Shown one piece after another: positions 36,365 through 45,649 of a stretch of 64,000 nucleotides of DNA (positions are counted from its first letter, which is position 1; the number at the start of each line of letters is the position of its first letter). The position numbers and the translations under genes were made by a program. This stretch comes from Flavonifractor sp. An10 (GTDB lineage Bacteria; Bacillota; Clostridia; Oscillospirales; Oscillospiraceae). Where the stretch lies: NCBI RefSeq assembly GCF_002161215.1, contig NZ_NFMB01000007.1, positions 186,001 through 250,000 on the forward strand, written 5' to 3'. The notes beneath the pieces are model-generated. The model was given only the letters and a program-made list of their open reading frames with translations, did not search any database and had not been told where the DNA came from.

Positions 36365-37235
36365 GGCCGGCCTCCACGCTCTCCGCGTCCTGGGGGCTCT
36401 CAAAGGTGATCCGCCCCAGCTTGCCGGAACGGTATTCGTCCAGCAGGATCCGGGCCATGCGCTCGGTGTCCACCTCGCCGCCGGAGATCAGGAAGCCCCG
36501 CTTCCGTCCGCACTGCTCCAGCAGCTCCCAGCCGGGCTGCTCCGGATCCACCTCCACCTTGAACCGCTCCAGCAGGGCCTGGGGATATCGCTTTGCCAGA
36601 ATCTCAATCAGGTGGCAGGCCAGGGTCTCCAGATCCATGATCTCGTCCTTCACCGCCCCGGTAAAGGCCAGGTGGATGCCGGTGGTCTCGTCCTCAAACT
36701 TGGGCCACAGGATGCCGGGGGTGTCCAGCAGCTCCAGGCCGGCATCCACGCTCACCCACTGCTTGCCCCGGGTGACGCCGGGCTTATTGCCCGCCTTGGC
36801 AGACTTCTTCTTCGCCACCTGGTTGATGAAGGTGGACTTGCCCACGTTGGGCACCCCCACCACCATGGCCCGCACCGGCCGGCCCACCAGTCCCTTGGCC
36901 TTCCACTGCTCCAGCTTCTCCTTCAGGGCCGTTTTGATGGCGGCGGAGAACTGACCGACGCCCTTGCCGTCCCGGGCGTTGGTCTCCAGCACCGACCAGC
37001 CCTTCTGCCGGAACCAGTCCGACCATGCCTTGTTCATGGCCGGATCGGCCTGATCTGCCCGGTTGAGGACGATCAGCCGGGGCTTCTCCCCCACCAGCTC
37101 GTCAATGTCCGGGTTGCGGCTGGAGATGGGGATGCGGGCGTCGATGATCTCGGCCACCAGATCCACCTGCTTCAGATCCGCCTGGATCTGCCGCCGGGTC
37201 TTGGTCATGTGGCCGGGATACCACTGAATGTTCAC
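36351..37235 (-). CDS. rbgA: Ribosome biogenesis GTPase RbgA (YlqF)
   Basis: A 294-residue circularly permuted GTPase for late 50S assembly. The motif order is G4 (LNRADQAD), G1 (VGVPNVGKST), then G3 (LLDTPGILWP). The N-terminus MNIQWYPGHMTKTRRQI is typical, as is the C-terminal ANTAR-like helical part. It is the first gene of the six-gene run to the metallophosphoesterase and is separated from rplS by a terminator, although rplS and ylqF are often neighbours. Confidence 0.96.
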   Translation of the reverse strand: MNIQWYPGHMTKTRRQIQADLKQVDLVAEIIDARIPISSRNPDIDELVGEKPRLIVLNRADQADPAMNKAWSDWFRQKGWSVLETNARDGKGVGQFSAAIKTALKEKLEQWKAKGLVGRPVRAMVVGVPNVGKSTFINQVAKKKSAKAGNKPGVTRGKQWVSVDAGLELLDTPGILWPKFEDETTGIHLAFTGAVKDEIMDLETLACHLIEILAKRYPQALLERFKVEVDPEQPGWELLEQCGRKRGFLISGGEVDTERMARILLDEYRSGKLGRITFESPQDAESVEAGHGGD

Positions 37236-37332
37236 GGGGCGCCCTCCTTCCTTTTCCTTGGGTAAAAGAATAACTTATATTATACACAACATCTGGTGGT
37301 TTGAAAAGAGCCTGGTACCAAAAACAGATACG

Positions 37333-37363
37333 AAAAAAGGAGAGGCACTGCCTCTCCTTTTTT
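37333..37363 (-). terminator. rplS terminator
   Basis: A 13-bp stem AAAAAAGGAGAGG/CCTCTCCTTTTTT with a 5-nt loop, just after the rplS stop codon. Confidence 0.92.
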
Positions 37364-37376
37364 ACATGCCTGCAGC

Positions 37377-37718
<342 letters not shown>

Positions 37719-37822
37719 TTGTAACTTCCTCCTGGTTTATAGGCGTTCGTACCGGCCTTTCCGGCCGCCCGATTTCTGGGAAGCGGCCGCCGCAGAGGAA
37801 CACCCTTTATTGAGACTGCAAT

Positions 37823-37851
37823 AGTTTACCACAACCGGTTCCGGATTGCAA
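37823..37851 (-). promoter_or_regulatory. Candidate rplS promoter
   Basis: -35 TTGCAA (37851-37846), a 17-bp spacer and -10 TAAACT (37828-37823). The boxes are imperfect but the spacing is right. Confidence 0.5.
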
Positions 37852-37880
37852 GCACATTTTTGACTTTCAGGCGTAAATCT

Positions 37881-38480
37881 TCATCCCAGCCGCTCCATCC
37901 GCATGTTTCCCGCCGCCGGCGCGGCCAGCAGCCACAGCGCGGTGAGCAGCAGGCTCAAATTCCCCCGCCCCTGCCACACCAGGGTCAGGGCCCCGCACAC
38001 CAGCCCCGCCGCCAGGGCGGCGGAGAGGGCGGGGACAAACCTGTCCGCCCGCGCCCGCCCGGCCAGCAGGGCCAGAGCGCACCACAGCACCCGCCCACCG
38101 TCCAGCTGGGCGGCGGGGAGCAGATTGAAGGCGCCCAGGGCCAGATTGAGCCCGGCGAAGCAGTAGCCCCACTCCGTCCCCGTCCTGGCCGCCGCCCAGG
38201 CGGCGGCCAGGTTGGCGCAGGGCCCGGCCAGGGCGGCGATGCACTGGCCCGCGTACCCCAGTGGATAGCGGGCGGACAGGCGCATCTCCGCCCCCACGCA
38301 GGTGAGGCGCAGGGCGGTGATCCGGCCGCCCAGGGCCCGGATGGCCAGCCAGTGCCCCGCCTCGTGGAGAGCGCAGGCCAGCAGGGCCAGGGGCAGCACC
38401 CCCTGGCCGTCCAGGTAGTACAGCGCCGCCAGCATCAGCAGGGCGCCGCCGCTGATCTCCACCCGCCTCCAGCGCAGCAT
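37881..38480 (-). CDS. SpoIVFB-like site-2 protease (M50)
   Basis: A 199-residue intramembrane metalloprotease. The zinc motif HEAGH lies at about 39-43 in a membrane helix and the third ligand is in NLLPAAQLDGGRV. Five to six hydrophobic segments are visible. Pairing with an upstream M23-type protein matches spoIVFA-spoIVFB, where the protease activates sigma-K in the forespore-surrounding membrane. Its ATG directly follows the M23 gene's TAG. The role as sigma-K processing enzyme is inferred from this pairing. Confidence 0.82.
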   Translation of the reverse strand: MLRWRRVEISGGALLMLAALYYLDGQGVLPLALLACALHEAGHWLAIRALGGRITALRLTCVGAEMRLSARYPLGYAGQCIAALAGPCANLAAAWAAARTGTEWGYCFAGLNLALGAFNLLPAAQLDGGRVLWCALALLAGRARADRFVPALSAALAAGLVCGALTLVWQGRGNLSLLLTALWLLAAPAAGNMRMERLG

Positions 38481-39494
38481 CTAGGTGGTCTCGATATAGT
38501 AGAGCGGGTTGAGGAGCACCCCGTTGAGCTTCAGCTCAAAGTGGAGGTGGGGGCCTGTGGCGTTGCCCGTGTCCCCGGACTGGGCCACCCGCTCCCCCGC
38601 CGCCACCACCTGGCCCTGCTGAACCAGCAGCTGGCTGCAGTGGGCGTAGAAGCTCTTCAGGCCGCCGGCATGGCTGAGCTGAAGGTAGAGGCCGTAGACG
38701 GGGCTGTCGCCGATGTAGTCCACCGTGCCGCTGGCGAAGGCCAGCACATCGGTGCCGTTGTTGACGGCCAGATCCACCCCGTTGTGGAACTTCTCCTCCC
38801 CGTCCACCGGGTGCTCCCGCCAGCCGAAGGGCGAGGAGACCCACCCCAGAGCCGGTGTCACCGTCTCCGTAATCCCCAGGGCACTCAGGCTGTATTTGTC
38901 CATGGTGGCGTTATCGGGCAGGGCAGGGCCGGTGTACTCCACGTGCACCACCGCCGGCTCCGCCTCGGGCTGGGGCTCCGTTTGGTCGGCCTCCGCCCGG
39001 GGCTCCGCCGGGGTCGCCGCCAGCGGCCCCCGCAGGCCCAGCCAGTGGCCAGACGCGTCCTCCCGGACAGGAAAGCCGCTGAGGAAGGCGGCCTGGGCCC
39101 GGAGCAGCGGGGAGTCCGCCCGGGACGCCTGCCCCTGCACGGTCACCGCCGCTCCGCCGAACACCTCCACCCACAGCTCCCCCAGGGTGTCCAGGATGGG
39201 CTCCCCTTGGGAGACAGAACGGCCCAGTTGGGAAAAGGCGGCCTGGAAATCCGTATCGCTCTGAATCACGCCTAGCACCGTCTCCCGGGCCTCCGCCAGC
39301 CGCTCCGGAAAGATCCCCTTCCCCACAAACACCGCCAGAAACAGGGCCAGACAGACGGCCAGCTGGGCCAGCCGCCGCCGCTCCCGAAGGCCGAGGGCCA
39401 CGCCTGCCCCACTCCCCCGCCGTCTGGCCATCCTCCGCTGTCCCCCGCTCCGCTCCTGCCGCCGCTTCTCCCACTTTTGATAGGCCGTATCCAT
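38481..39494 (-). CDS. M23 family metallopeptidase, SpoIVFA-like
   Basis: A 337-residue protein with a basic cytosolic N-terminus, one membrane helix at about 45-63 (LAQLAVCLALFLAVFVG), a Pro/Glu-rich linker (about 175-205) and a C-terminal LytM domain. The zinc motifs are intact: HNGVDLAV (HxxxD) and PHLHFEL (HxH). It sits directly before an M50 protease gene, the SpoIVFA-SpoIVFB arrangement. Unlike a pure regulator it appears to keep peptidase residues, so it may also cut wall peptides. Confidence 0.85.
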   Translation of the reverse strand: MDTAYQKWEKRRQERSGGQRRMARRRGSGAGVALGLRERRRLAQLAVCLALFLAVFVGKGIFPERLAEARETVLGVIQSDTDFQAAFSQLGRSVSQGEPILDTLGELWVEVFGGAAVTVQGQASRADSPLLRAQAAFLSGFPVREDASGHWLGLRGPLAATPAEPRAEADQTEPQPEAEPAVVHVEYTGPALPDNATMDKYSLSALGITETVTPALGWVSSPFGWREHPVDGEEKFHNGVDLAVNNGTDVLAFASGTVDYIGDSPVYGLYLQLSHAGGLKSFYAHCSQLLVQQGQVVAAGERVAQSGDTGNATGPHLHFELKLNGVLLNPLYYIETT

Positions 39495-39579
39495 CGTGCT
39501 CTTCCCTTCCGTAATCCGTCTTGTAATGATTCATATGCGGACGGGCCCGCGGCTATGCGGCGAAAACGGGAAGACACAT

Positions 39580-39616
39580 AAAAAGACGCACCGCAGATTC
39601 TGCGGTGCGTCTTTTT
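39580..39616 (-). terminator. Terminator of the zinc-ribbon gene
   Basis: A 17-bp perfect stem with a 3-nt loop, A/T-flanked, just after the stop codon at 39632. Confidence 0.92.
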
Positions 39617-39631
39617 GGTTGTCAGTAGGAC

Positions 39632-39913
39632 TCAGCCCTGCTGCTCACGCATGCGGGCGAAGCACTCGCTGCAGTAAACGGGACGGTCGGACTTGGGCTC
39701 AAAAGGAACCCTGGCCTCACCGCCGCAGGCAGCGCAGGTAGCGGTGAAATACTCACGGGGGCCGCGGGCCGCAGCCTTACGGGCGTCGCGGCAGGCCTTG
39801 CAGCGCTGGGGCTCGTTCTGGAAACCGCGCTCCGCGTAGAACTCCTGCTCACCGGCGGTGAACACGAACTCCTGGCCACATTCCTTACATACCAGAGTCT
39901 TGTCTTCGTACAT
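39632..39913 (-). CDS. Zinc-ribbon protein (zf-trcl type)
   Basis: A 93-residue cytosolic protein with four CxxC pairs: CKEC near the start, CKAC in the middle, CAAC and CSEC in the second half, enough for two zinc ribbons. The N-terminal part (LVCKECGQEFVFTAGEQEFYAERGF) fits the probable-zinc-ribbon family zf-trcl. Highly conserved small proteins of this kind are common in Clostridia and of unknown function. The ATG at 39913 has AGAGGG upstream. It stands alone between two terminator-bounded units. Confidence 0.85.
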   Translation of the reverse strand: MYEDKTLVCKECGQEFVFTAGEQEFYAERGFQNEPQRCKACRDARKAAARGPREYFTATCAACGGEARVPFEPKSDRPVYCSECFARMREQQG

Positions 39914-39984
39914 GATGATACCCTCTCTTTGCATTGTTGCCCAGATCCGGATTTCCCGAGCGTGCTGGGACTGTAATATTGCGT

Positions 39985-40620
39985 TCAGCTTTCGCTGACA
40001 TCGCCAGATGAAGATTGCTGCGCCAATTTGCGCCGGATGCGCTGGACAGCGTTGTCCACCGATTTCGGGGACTTTTTGACCTCGGCTGCGATCTCAGAGT
40101 AGGACAAACCGGTCAGATACAACCGAAGTACATTGGCTTCGAAACCGGACAATTGGCCCATCAGTGCCTCCATCCGCTCCCGGAAGGCCTCCCTGCTGAG
40201 AAAAATCTCCTCCGGATCCTCCAGATGCTGAACCGATGCACGGTAGGCATAGCGATCGCCGTTCCCGCAAAAAAGAGGGGTTTCGAATGAGACCGAGTTG
40301 TTCAGCGGTGTGTGCTTATCTCTTGCTGCTGCCTTGATGACAGAGAGCAGGCGGTTCTTGATGCAGACCTCCGCATAAGTGCGGAAAGAGGCCGCCTTGG
40401 ACGGGTCATACTCCCGGATGGCGGCCAGCAGACCCACCATTCCCTCCTGAATCAGATCCTCACTGTCGCCCCCGGCCAGGAAATAGGGGCGGGCACACAC
40501 CCGCACCAAGCGGTTGTAGCGAATAACCAAACGCTCCTCCGCGACCCGGTCGCCGGCGGCGGCCCTGCCGCAGAGAACTTCGTCGGAATCTGATCCAGAT
40601 GGATTCTGACCTGCTTTCAT
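39985..40620 (-). CDS. sigH: Sporulation sigma factor SigH
   Basis: A 211-residue sigma factor for entry into sporulation. Region 2 contains DLIQEGMVGLLAAIREYD and FRTYAEVCIKNRLLSVIKAA; region 4 has the helix-turn-helix GLSYSEIAAEVKKSPKSVDNAVQRIRRKL, both typical of SigH. A consensus sigma-A promoter lies so close that the mRNA leader is only about 11 nt. Confidence 0.95.
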   Translation of the reverse strand: MKAGQNPSGSDSDEVLCGRAAAGDRVAEERLVIRYNRLVRVCARPYFLAGGDSEDLIQEGMVGLLAAIREYDPSKAASFRTYAEVCIKNRLLSVIKAAARDKHTPLNNSVSFETPLFCGNGDRYAYRASVQHLEDPEEIFLSREAFRERMEALMGQLSGFEANVLRLYLTGLSYSEIAAEVKKSPKSVDNAVQRIRRKLAQQSSSGDVSES

Positions 40621-40637
40621 ACCCTTGCTCCTTGTAT

Positions 40638-40666
40638 ATTATATGCGAAAGGTTCGGAACTGTCAA
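40638..40666 (-). promoter_or_regulatory. sigH promoter, full consensus
   Basis: -35 TTGACA (40666-40661), a 17-bp spacer and -10 TATAAT (40643-40638). The predicted start at about 40631 leaves AAGGAG at the very 5' end of the mRNA. Confidence 0.88.
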
Positions 40667-40694
40667 GCTTTTGTGCAAATTTTCTCCGCCGATC

Positions 40695-42047
40695 TCAGCT
40701 GTTTTTTATCACATTTGCCAAAAATTCGGCGACCGCGCGGGCCTCATCCCCGGTCTGTGCCTCCACCATGACCCGGATGAGGGCCTCGGTGCCCGAGGGG
40801 CGCACCAGAATCCGGCCGTTGCCCGCCAGTGCCTTCTCCTGCTGGCTAATGGCGGCCTGAAGGGCTGCGTCGGCCATGATGGCCTCCTTCTTGGCCTTGT
40901 CGGCCACGGGAATGTTGACCAGCACCTGGGGATACCGCCTGCACCCGGCCACCAGCTGGGAGGCCCTCTTCCCGGAGCGGCAGAGCAGACCCAGGAACTG
41001 CAGGGCGGTGAGCTGGCCGTCGCCGGTGGTGGCGTAACGGCGGAAGATGGTGTGCCCCGACTGCTCGCCGCCGATGACATAGCCGCTCTCCTCCATCTTC
41101 TCCAGCACGTTGCGGTCGCCCACGCTAGTGCAGAAGAGCGCCACGCCGTGCTCCTGGCAGAAGCGGTGCAGGCCCAGATTGCTCATGACCGTTGCCACGA
41201 TGGCCCCGCCGGACAGCTCCCCCTTCTCCTTCAGATCCAGGCCGCAGGCGGCAATCACCTGGTCGCCGTCAATCTCCTCCCCCGTCTCGTCCACCATGAG
41301 GCAGCGGTCGGCGTCGCCGTCAAAGGCGATGCCCAGGTCGTAGCCGCCGGCCTTCACCATGGCCTTGAGCTGCTCCAGATGGGTGGAGCCGCAGCCGTTG
41401 TTGATGTTGACCCCGTCGGGATCGGCGTGGATCACGTCGGTGTGCAGATCGGGGAAGCGGTCGAACAGCCGGGCTGCCGTGGCGGAGGCGGCGCCGTTGG
41501 CGCAGTCCACCAGGATGTGCAGTCCCGCCAGGTCGGAGCTGATGGTGGACACCAGGTGGTCGATGTAGTCCTGGCTCTCCTGCTGGTCGGCGTAGATCAC
41601 CCGGCCGATGTCCCCGCCGGTCTTGAGGGGCACCGCCACATCGTTGAGGATGATGTCCTCGATGCGGTTCTCCAGCTCGTCGGACAGCTTGAAGCCCCGG
41701 CCGTTGAAGATCTTGATGCCGTTGTGCTCAAAGGGGTTGTGGGAGGCGGAGATCACCACCCCCGCGTCGCAGCCGGTGTCCACCGTCACCCAGGCCACCG
41801 CCGGGGTGGGGATCACGCCCAGGTGGAGCACGTCGGCCCCGGCGGAGCACAGCCCGGCGATCAGCGCCCCCTCCAGCAGATCGGAGGAGATGCGGGTGTC
41901 CTTGCCGATGGCAAACCGGGGCTGCCCGCCCCCCTTCTCCTGAGTCATCACGTGAGCGGCGGCCATGCCCACCTTGTACGCCAGCATGGCGTCCAGTCCG
42001 TCGTTGACGACACCGCGGATGCCGTCGGTTCCAAATAATTTACCCAT
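40695..42047 (-). CDS. glmM: Phosphoglucosamine mutase
   Basis: A 450-residue enzyme turning glucosamine-6-P into glucosamine-1-P for UDP-GlcNAc and peptidoglycan. The start is GKLFGTDGIRGVVND; the phosphoserine loop is VISASHNPFEHNGIK; the metal loop is AFDGDADRCLMVD; the C-terminal phosphate site is RPSGTEALIRVMVEA. The ATG at 42047 has GAGGTGG upstream; a GTG four codons earlier is less likely. Confidence 0.97.
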   Translation of the reverse strand: MGKLFGTDGIRGVVNDGLDAMLAYKVGMAAAHVMTQEKGGGQPRFAIGKDTRISSDLLEGALIAGLCSAGADVLHLGVIPTPAVAWVTVDTGCDAGVVISASHNPFEHNGIKIFNGRGFKLSDELENRIEDIILNDVAVPLKTGGDIGRVIYADQQESQDYIDHLVSTISSDLAGLHILVDCANGAASATAARLFDRFPDLHTDVIHADPDGVNINNGCGSTHLEQLKAMVKAGGYDLGIAFDGDADRCLMVDETGEEIDGDQVIAACGLDLKEKGELSGGAIVATVMSNLGLHRFCQEHGVALFCTSVGDRNVLEKMEESGYVIGGEQSGHTIFRRYATTGDGQLTALQFLGLLCRSGKRASQLVAGCRRYPQVLVNIPVADKAKKEAIMADAALQAAISQQEKALAGNGRILVRPSGTEALIRVMVEAQTGDEARAVAEFLANVIKNS

Positions 42048-42117
42048 GTTTTCTTCCACCTCGTTATCAATTGACCGTTCCGACCCGTTCCGGGCGAAAC
42101 CCAGTGTTTTGCTGATG

Positions 42118-42558
42118 TTAATCGCTCTCCTGATCCTGCCCGGGCCTTTTCCGCTGCCGCGCCTTCTCGATGGGCTGGGAGCAGAGGGCGGACAGCAGCC
42201 CCGTCACCAGAATCGCCAGGGCGTTGGCCTCCACCTGGGGCATCAGGAGATCTGCCGCCCGGAACACCAGGGCGGAGCACAGGGTGTCCAGGGGGATATA
42301 CAGCAGGTTGGCCTGCCGCCGGGTGGCCCAGCCCAGCCGGAACAGGGCGCCGGCCAGCCCGTTGGTGAACAGCTCCAGAGGCAGGCCGATCACTGAGGAG
42401 AGCAGTACATAGCCCACCAGCCAGCCGAAGGAGGTATAGCGCACCCCCAGCAGATGCAGAAGCCCGGCGTCCACCAGGACGACGGCCGCCGCAACGGCCA
42501 GGACAAGGAGCGCCACCAGAAGCACGCCCAGAACGGCGCCCCAGAGATTCTTTTTCAT
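42118..42558 (-). CDS. YrvL-family membrane protein
   Basis: A 146-residue protein with four hydrophobic helices (LLVALLVLAVAAAVVLVDAGL, WLVGYVLLSSVIGLPLELF, LLYIPLDTLCSALVF and a last one near 115-130) and a charged C-tail. LLGVRYTSFGWLVGYVLL and GLPLELF match the YrvL family (PF14184), of which Bacillus YrvL damps the YvrI/SigO-type sigma system. Whether this protein does the same is unknown; no such sigma factor is near. It follows the AAA ATPase gene by five bases. Confidence 0.6.
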   Translation of the reverse strand: MKKNLWGAVLGVLLVALLVLAVAAAVVLVDAGLLHLLGVRYTSFGWLVGYVLLSSVIGLPLELFTNGLAGALFRLGWATRRQANLLYIPLDTLCSALVFRAADLLMPQVEANALAILVTGLLSALCSQPIEKARQRKRPGQDQESD

Positions 42559-42563
42559 AAGGT

Positions 42564-43334
42564 TCAGGGTTCCTCTCTTTGATCAGCGTCCCCGTCCGCG
42601 AACAGCATCCCCAGCATCCTCTCCGGATCGTTAAGGAAGCGCCGGGTCACGATGTAGTGCTCGGTGTGCCGGTACTCCGTCCGCTCTATGCCCTTCTCCG
42701 AGAGCAGATAGACGGCCGCCCCCGGATAGGCCATGAGGATGGGGGAATGGGTTGCCACCACAAACTGGGAGCCCTCCCCCGCCAGCAGCCGCATCTGCCC
42801 CAGCAGGGTGAGCTGCCGCGCGGGGGACAGGGCGGCCTCCGGCTCATCCAGCAGGTAGAGCCCCTCCCCGCCGAAGCGGTTCTGCACCAGAGCCAGGAAG
42901 CTCTCCCCGTGGGACTGGGCGTGGAGGGAAACCCCGCCGTAGCTGTCCAGCAGGCTGGGGCCGGGCTCCTCGTCCAGCCTGTCGATATAGCTGGCCGCGT
43001 TGTAGAAGCTCTCCGCCCGGAGAAAGAAGCCGTCCCGGGGGTAGGCGCTGCGGGAGACGGTGAGATAGTCCCCCAGGGCCGAGTGGGTATCCCGGGTGGA
43101 GAAGGAGAAGTTCCGGGTACCCCCCTCCGGGTTGAAGCCGCAGGCGACGGCGATCCCCTCCAGCAGGGTGGACTTCCCCGCCCCGTTCTCCCCCACCAGG
43201 AAGGTGACCGGGCTGTCAAAGGCCAGCCGCTCCCCCGCCCGCAGTTGGGCCAGGGCGGGCAGCCGGTTCAGCCAGGAGTCCTCCGGCAGGGGGCGGCCCA
43301 GGAAAATCTCCCGGATATAGCCCGGGCCGCTCAC
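42564..43334 (-). CDS. AAA ATPase of the SMC/ABC-like group
   Basis: A 256-residue ATPase with Walker [13 protein letters not shown], a signature-like region ([16 protein letters not shown]), and Walker [14 protein letters not shown] followed by [16 protein letters not shown]. This is the small bacterial group of stand-alone RecF/ABC-type ATPases with no DNA-binding part. The GTG start overlaps the ruvB stop codon (GTGA). Function unknown; being in the ruv cluster hints at nucleic acid metabolism but does not prove it. Confidence 0.85.
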   Translation of the reverse strand: MSGPGYIREIFLGRPLPEDSWLNRLPALAQLRAGERLAFDSPVTFLVGENGAGKSTLLEGIAVACGFNPEGGTRNFSFSTRDTHSALGDYLTVSRSAYPRDGFFLRAESFYNAASYIDRLDEEPGPSLLDSYGGVSLHAQSHGESFLALVQNRFGGEGLYLLDEPEAALSPARQLTLLGQMRLLAGEGSQFVVATHSPILMAYPGAAVYLLSEKGIERTEYRHTEHYIVTRRFLNDPERMLGMLFADGDADQREEP

Positions 43335-44389
43335 AGGGAAAGCTGATCCAGGCCGAAGCCCCCGCCGGGCGGGGTCAGGCCCAGGTGCTCATAGGCACTC
43401 CGGGTGACGCACCGGCCCCGGGGGGTGCGGGTGAGGAAGCCCATCTGCATGAGATATGGCTCGTACACGTCCTCCAGGGTGACGGCCTCCTCGTTGATGG
43501 TGGCGGCCAGGGTTTCCAGCCCCACAGGGCCGCCGCCGTAGTGCTCGATGATGCTGGTGAGCATCCGCCGGTCGATGGCGTCCAGCCCCAGGTGATCCAC
43601 CTCCAGGGCGGTGAGGGCCTGGTCGGCCACCGAGCGGGTGATCACACCGCCGGCCTTCACCTGGGCGAAGTCCCGCACCCGCCGGAGCATCCGGTTGGCG
43701 ATGCGGGGGGTGCCCCGGCTTCGTTTGGCGATCTCCATGGCGCCGTCGTCCTCGATGGGCACATCCAGGATCCCCGCCGAGCGCTTGACAATCAGGGCCA
43801 GCTCCTCCGGGGTGTACAGCTCCAGCCGCAGGGTCACGCCGAAGCGATCCCGCAGGGGGGCGGACAGCTGGCCCGCCCGGGTGGTGGCCCCGATCAGGGT
43901 GAATTTTGGCAGATCCAGCCGGATGGAGTTGGCCGACGGCCCCTTGCCGATGATGATGTCGATGGCGAAGTCCTCCATGGCCGGGTACAGAATCTCCTCC
44001 ACCGAGCGGTTGAGCCGGTGGATCTCGTCCACAAAGAGGATGTCGTTCTCCGCCAGGTTGGTGAGCAGGGCGGCCAGATCCCCCGGCTTCTCGATGGCCG
44101 GGCCGGAGGTGATGCGGATGTTGACCCCCATCTCGTTGGCAATGATGCCGCTGAGGGTGGTCTTGCCCAGGCCGGGCGGGCCGTGGAGCAGCACGTGATC
44201 CAGGGGCTCCCCCCGCATCCTGGCGGCCTGGATGAATACCTCCAGGTTGCCCTTGGCCTTCTCCTGGCCGATGTACTCCCGCAGGGTTTTGGGCCGCAGG
44301 GAGCCCTCGTTCTCATCCTCCCGGGTCAGGGACGTGGTGACCAGGGGCTCCTCCGTCTCAAAGCCGGTGTCGGAAAAATCAATGCTCAA
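43331..44389 (-). CDS. ruvB: Holliday junction helicase RuvB
   Basis: A 352-residue AAA+ motor for branch migration. Motifs are [20 protein letters not shown], Walker [12 protein letters not shown], Walker [13 protein letters not shown], and sensor 1 LIGATTRAG. The C-terminal winged helix ends FLTRTPRGR. The start is a TTG that overlaps the previous stop codon (TTGA), with AGAGGA nine bases upstream. It is separated from ruvA and ruvC by one inserted gene. Confidence 0.97.
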   Translation of the reverse strand: MSIDFSDTGFETEEPLVTTSLTREDENEGSLRPKTLREYIGQEKAKGNLEVFIQAARMRGEPLDHVLLHGPPGLGKTTLSGIIANEMGVNIRITSGPAIEKPGDLAALLTNLAENDILFVDEIHRLNRSVEEILYPAMEDFAIDIIIGKGPSANSIRLDLPKFTLIGATTRAGQLSAPLRDRFGVTLRLELYTPEELALIVKRSAGILDVPIEDDGAMEIAKRSRGTPRIANRMLRRVRDFAQVKAGGVITRSVADQALTALEVDHLGLDAIDRRMLTSIIEHYGGGPVGLETLAATINEEAVTLEDVYEPYLMQMGFLTRTPRGRCVTRSAYEHLGLTPPGGGFGLDQLSL

Positions 44390-45015
44390 GTGCTCACTTC
44401 CTCTGAAATCCCCAGTTCTTCTTCCGGTGTCGGGGGTCTGGTGTGCCCGCGCAGCTCGGGTGAGCAGGCGCCGCAGGCGCGGTAGTTCTCCCGCCCCTCC
44501 GCCAGCGTTACGAGGTTGCAGCCGCCGGGCTCGTCAGGGTGCTCCAGCGCCCAGGGATCGTCCACCCAGGCGCAGACAGGGCAGGTCTGGTAGCTTCCAA
44601 CCGGCTCTTCTTCCATGGTATAGCTCCCACAGCACGGGCAGGGATACGGTTTCGCCGTTCCGGCGCCGGAGGGCGCGGCGGGGCGGCAGCTGTCCAGCAG
44701 CTCCGCCACCTTGTCCAGGAAAGACTCCTCTCCCATGGTGTTCATCTTGACGAACATGGCCTGACTGCCGCCGGAGGTGATGGCGGAGATGAAAATCCGG
44801 TTCCCCTCCCCCACCAGGGTCAGGGTCAGGCTCACCCGGTTTCCGCCCAGAAGGCTGTACCGCTCATAGACCCGCACCGCACAGCGGAAATCCGGGCCGC
44901 TGTAGTCGCTGCCGTCCTCCCAGCTGGCCGAGGCGCTGCCGCTCAGGATGCCGTCGTGCAGGTAGTCCAGCAGGGCGTCAAAGTCTCCGGTCAGGGTTCG
45001 CTCCAGCTTCGCCAT
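44386..45015 (-). CDS. DUF6054 / CPCC-domain fusion protein
   Basis: A 209-residue cytosolic protein. The N-terminal half (about 1-110; [24 protein letters not shown], later [15 protein letters not shown]) matches DUF6054-type small proteins. The C-terminal half begins [11 protein letters not shown] and continues [13 protein letters not shown], the cysteine-rich CPCC domain (PF14206), with a further CGAC. Both halves have unknown function; a zinc site in the second half is likely. It sits between ruvA and ruvB, overlapping ruvB by four bases, so it is translated with the Ruv proteins. Confidence 0.8.
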   Translation of the reverse strand: MAKLERTLTGDFDALLDYLHDGILSGSASASWEDGSDYSGPDFRCAVRVYERYSLLGGNRVSLTLTLVGEGNRIFISAITSGGSQAMFVKMNTMGEESFLDKVAELLDSCRPAAPSGAGTAKPYPCPCCGSYTMEEEPVGSYQTCPVCAWVDDPWALEHPDEPGGCNLVTLAEGRENYRACGACSPELRGHTRPPTPEEELGISEEVST

Positions 45016-45029
45016 GACTCGGCCCCCCT

Positions 45030-45635
45030 TTAGTTCTTGACCATCTTTTTCAGCGCCTGTTTGATCACGTCCTCCAGGGACAGGGCGTCCACGTCGACCC
45101 CCTTCAGGGCCACGCCGATCTCGCTCTGACTGTAGCCCAGCACCGCCAAAGCGGCGGCGGCCTCGCTGGACTTGTTCTCGGGGATCACCGTGACGCCGGT
45201 GCCGCCGTAGCTCTCCCCGTCGGCGGAGAGCTGCCCCTTGGCCAGCTTATCCTTCAGCTCCAGGATGATGCGCTGGGCGATTTTTTTGCCGATGCCCTGA
45301 GCCACCGTCAGGGCCTTCCCGTCCCCGGTGATGATGCTCATGGCCAGGGACTCCGGCGTGGCGGCGGACAGGATGGACAGGGCCGCCTTGGGCCCCACGC
45401 CGGACACGCCGATGAGCATCTGGAAGCAGTTGAGCTCGCTCTCCGAGAAAAAGCCGTACAGCTCCATGGCGTCCTCCCGGACGTTCAGGTGGGTGTAGAG
45501 CTTGGCCCTCTCCCCCTTTTTCAGCCGGGCAAGGGTGTTGTTGGTGGTGCGGCAGGCATACCCCACCCCGCCGCAGTCGATGACCGCCAGGAAGGGGGCC
45601 GTGTGGGCCACGGTGCCGTTGACATAGTAAAACAT
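45030..45635 (-). CDS. ruvA: Holliday junction protein RuvA
   Basis: A 201-residue DNA-binding subunit of RuvAB. Domain I begins MFYYVNGTVAHTAPFLAVIDCGGVGY; domain II has two helix-hairpin-helix motifs (LIGVSGVGPKAALSIL and VAQGIGKKIAQRIILEL); domain III is the C-terminal three-helix bundle binding RuvB. It lies 14 bases after ruvC. Confidence 0.97.
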   Translation of the reverse strand: MFYYVNGTVAHTAPFLAVIDCGGVGYACRTTNNTLARLKKGERAKLYTHLNVREDAMELYGFFSESELNCFQMLIGVSGVGPKAALSILSAATPESLAMSIITGDGKALTVAQGIGKKIAQRIILELKDKLAKGQLSADGESYGGTGVTVIPENKSSEAAAALAVLGYSQSEIGVALKGVDVDALSLEDVIKQALKKMVKN

Positions 45636-45649
45636 GGTGTTGTTCGCTC

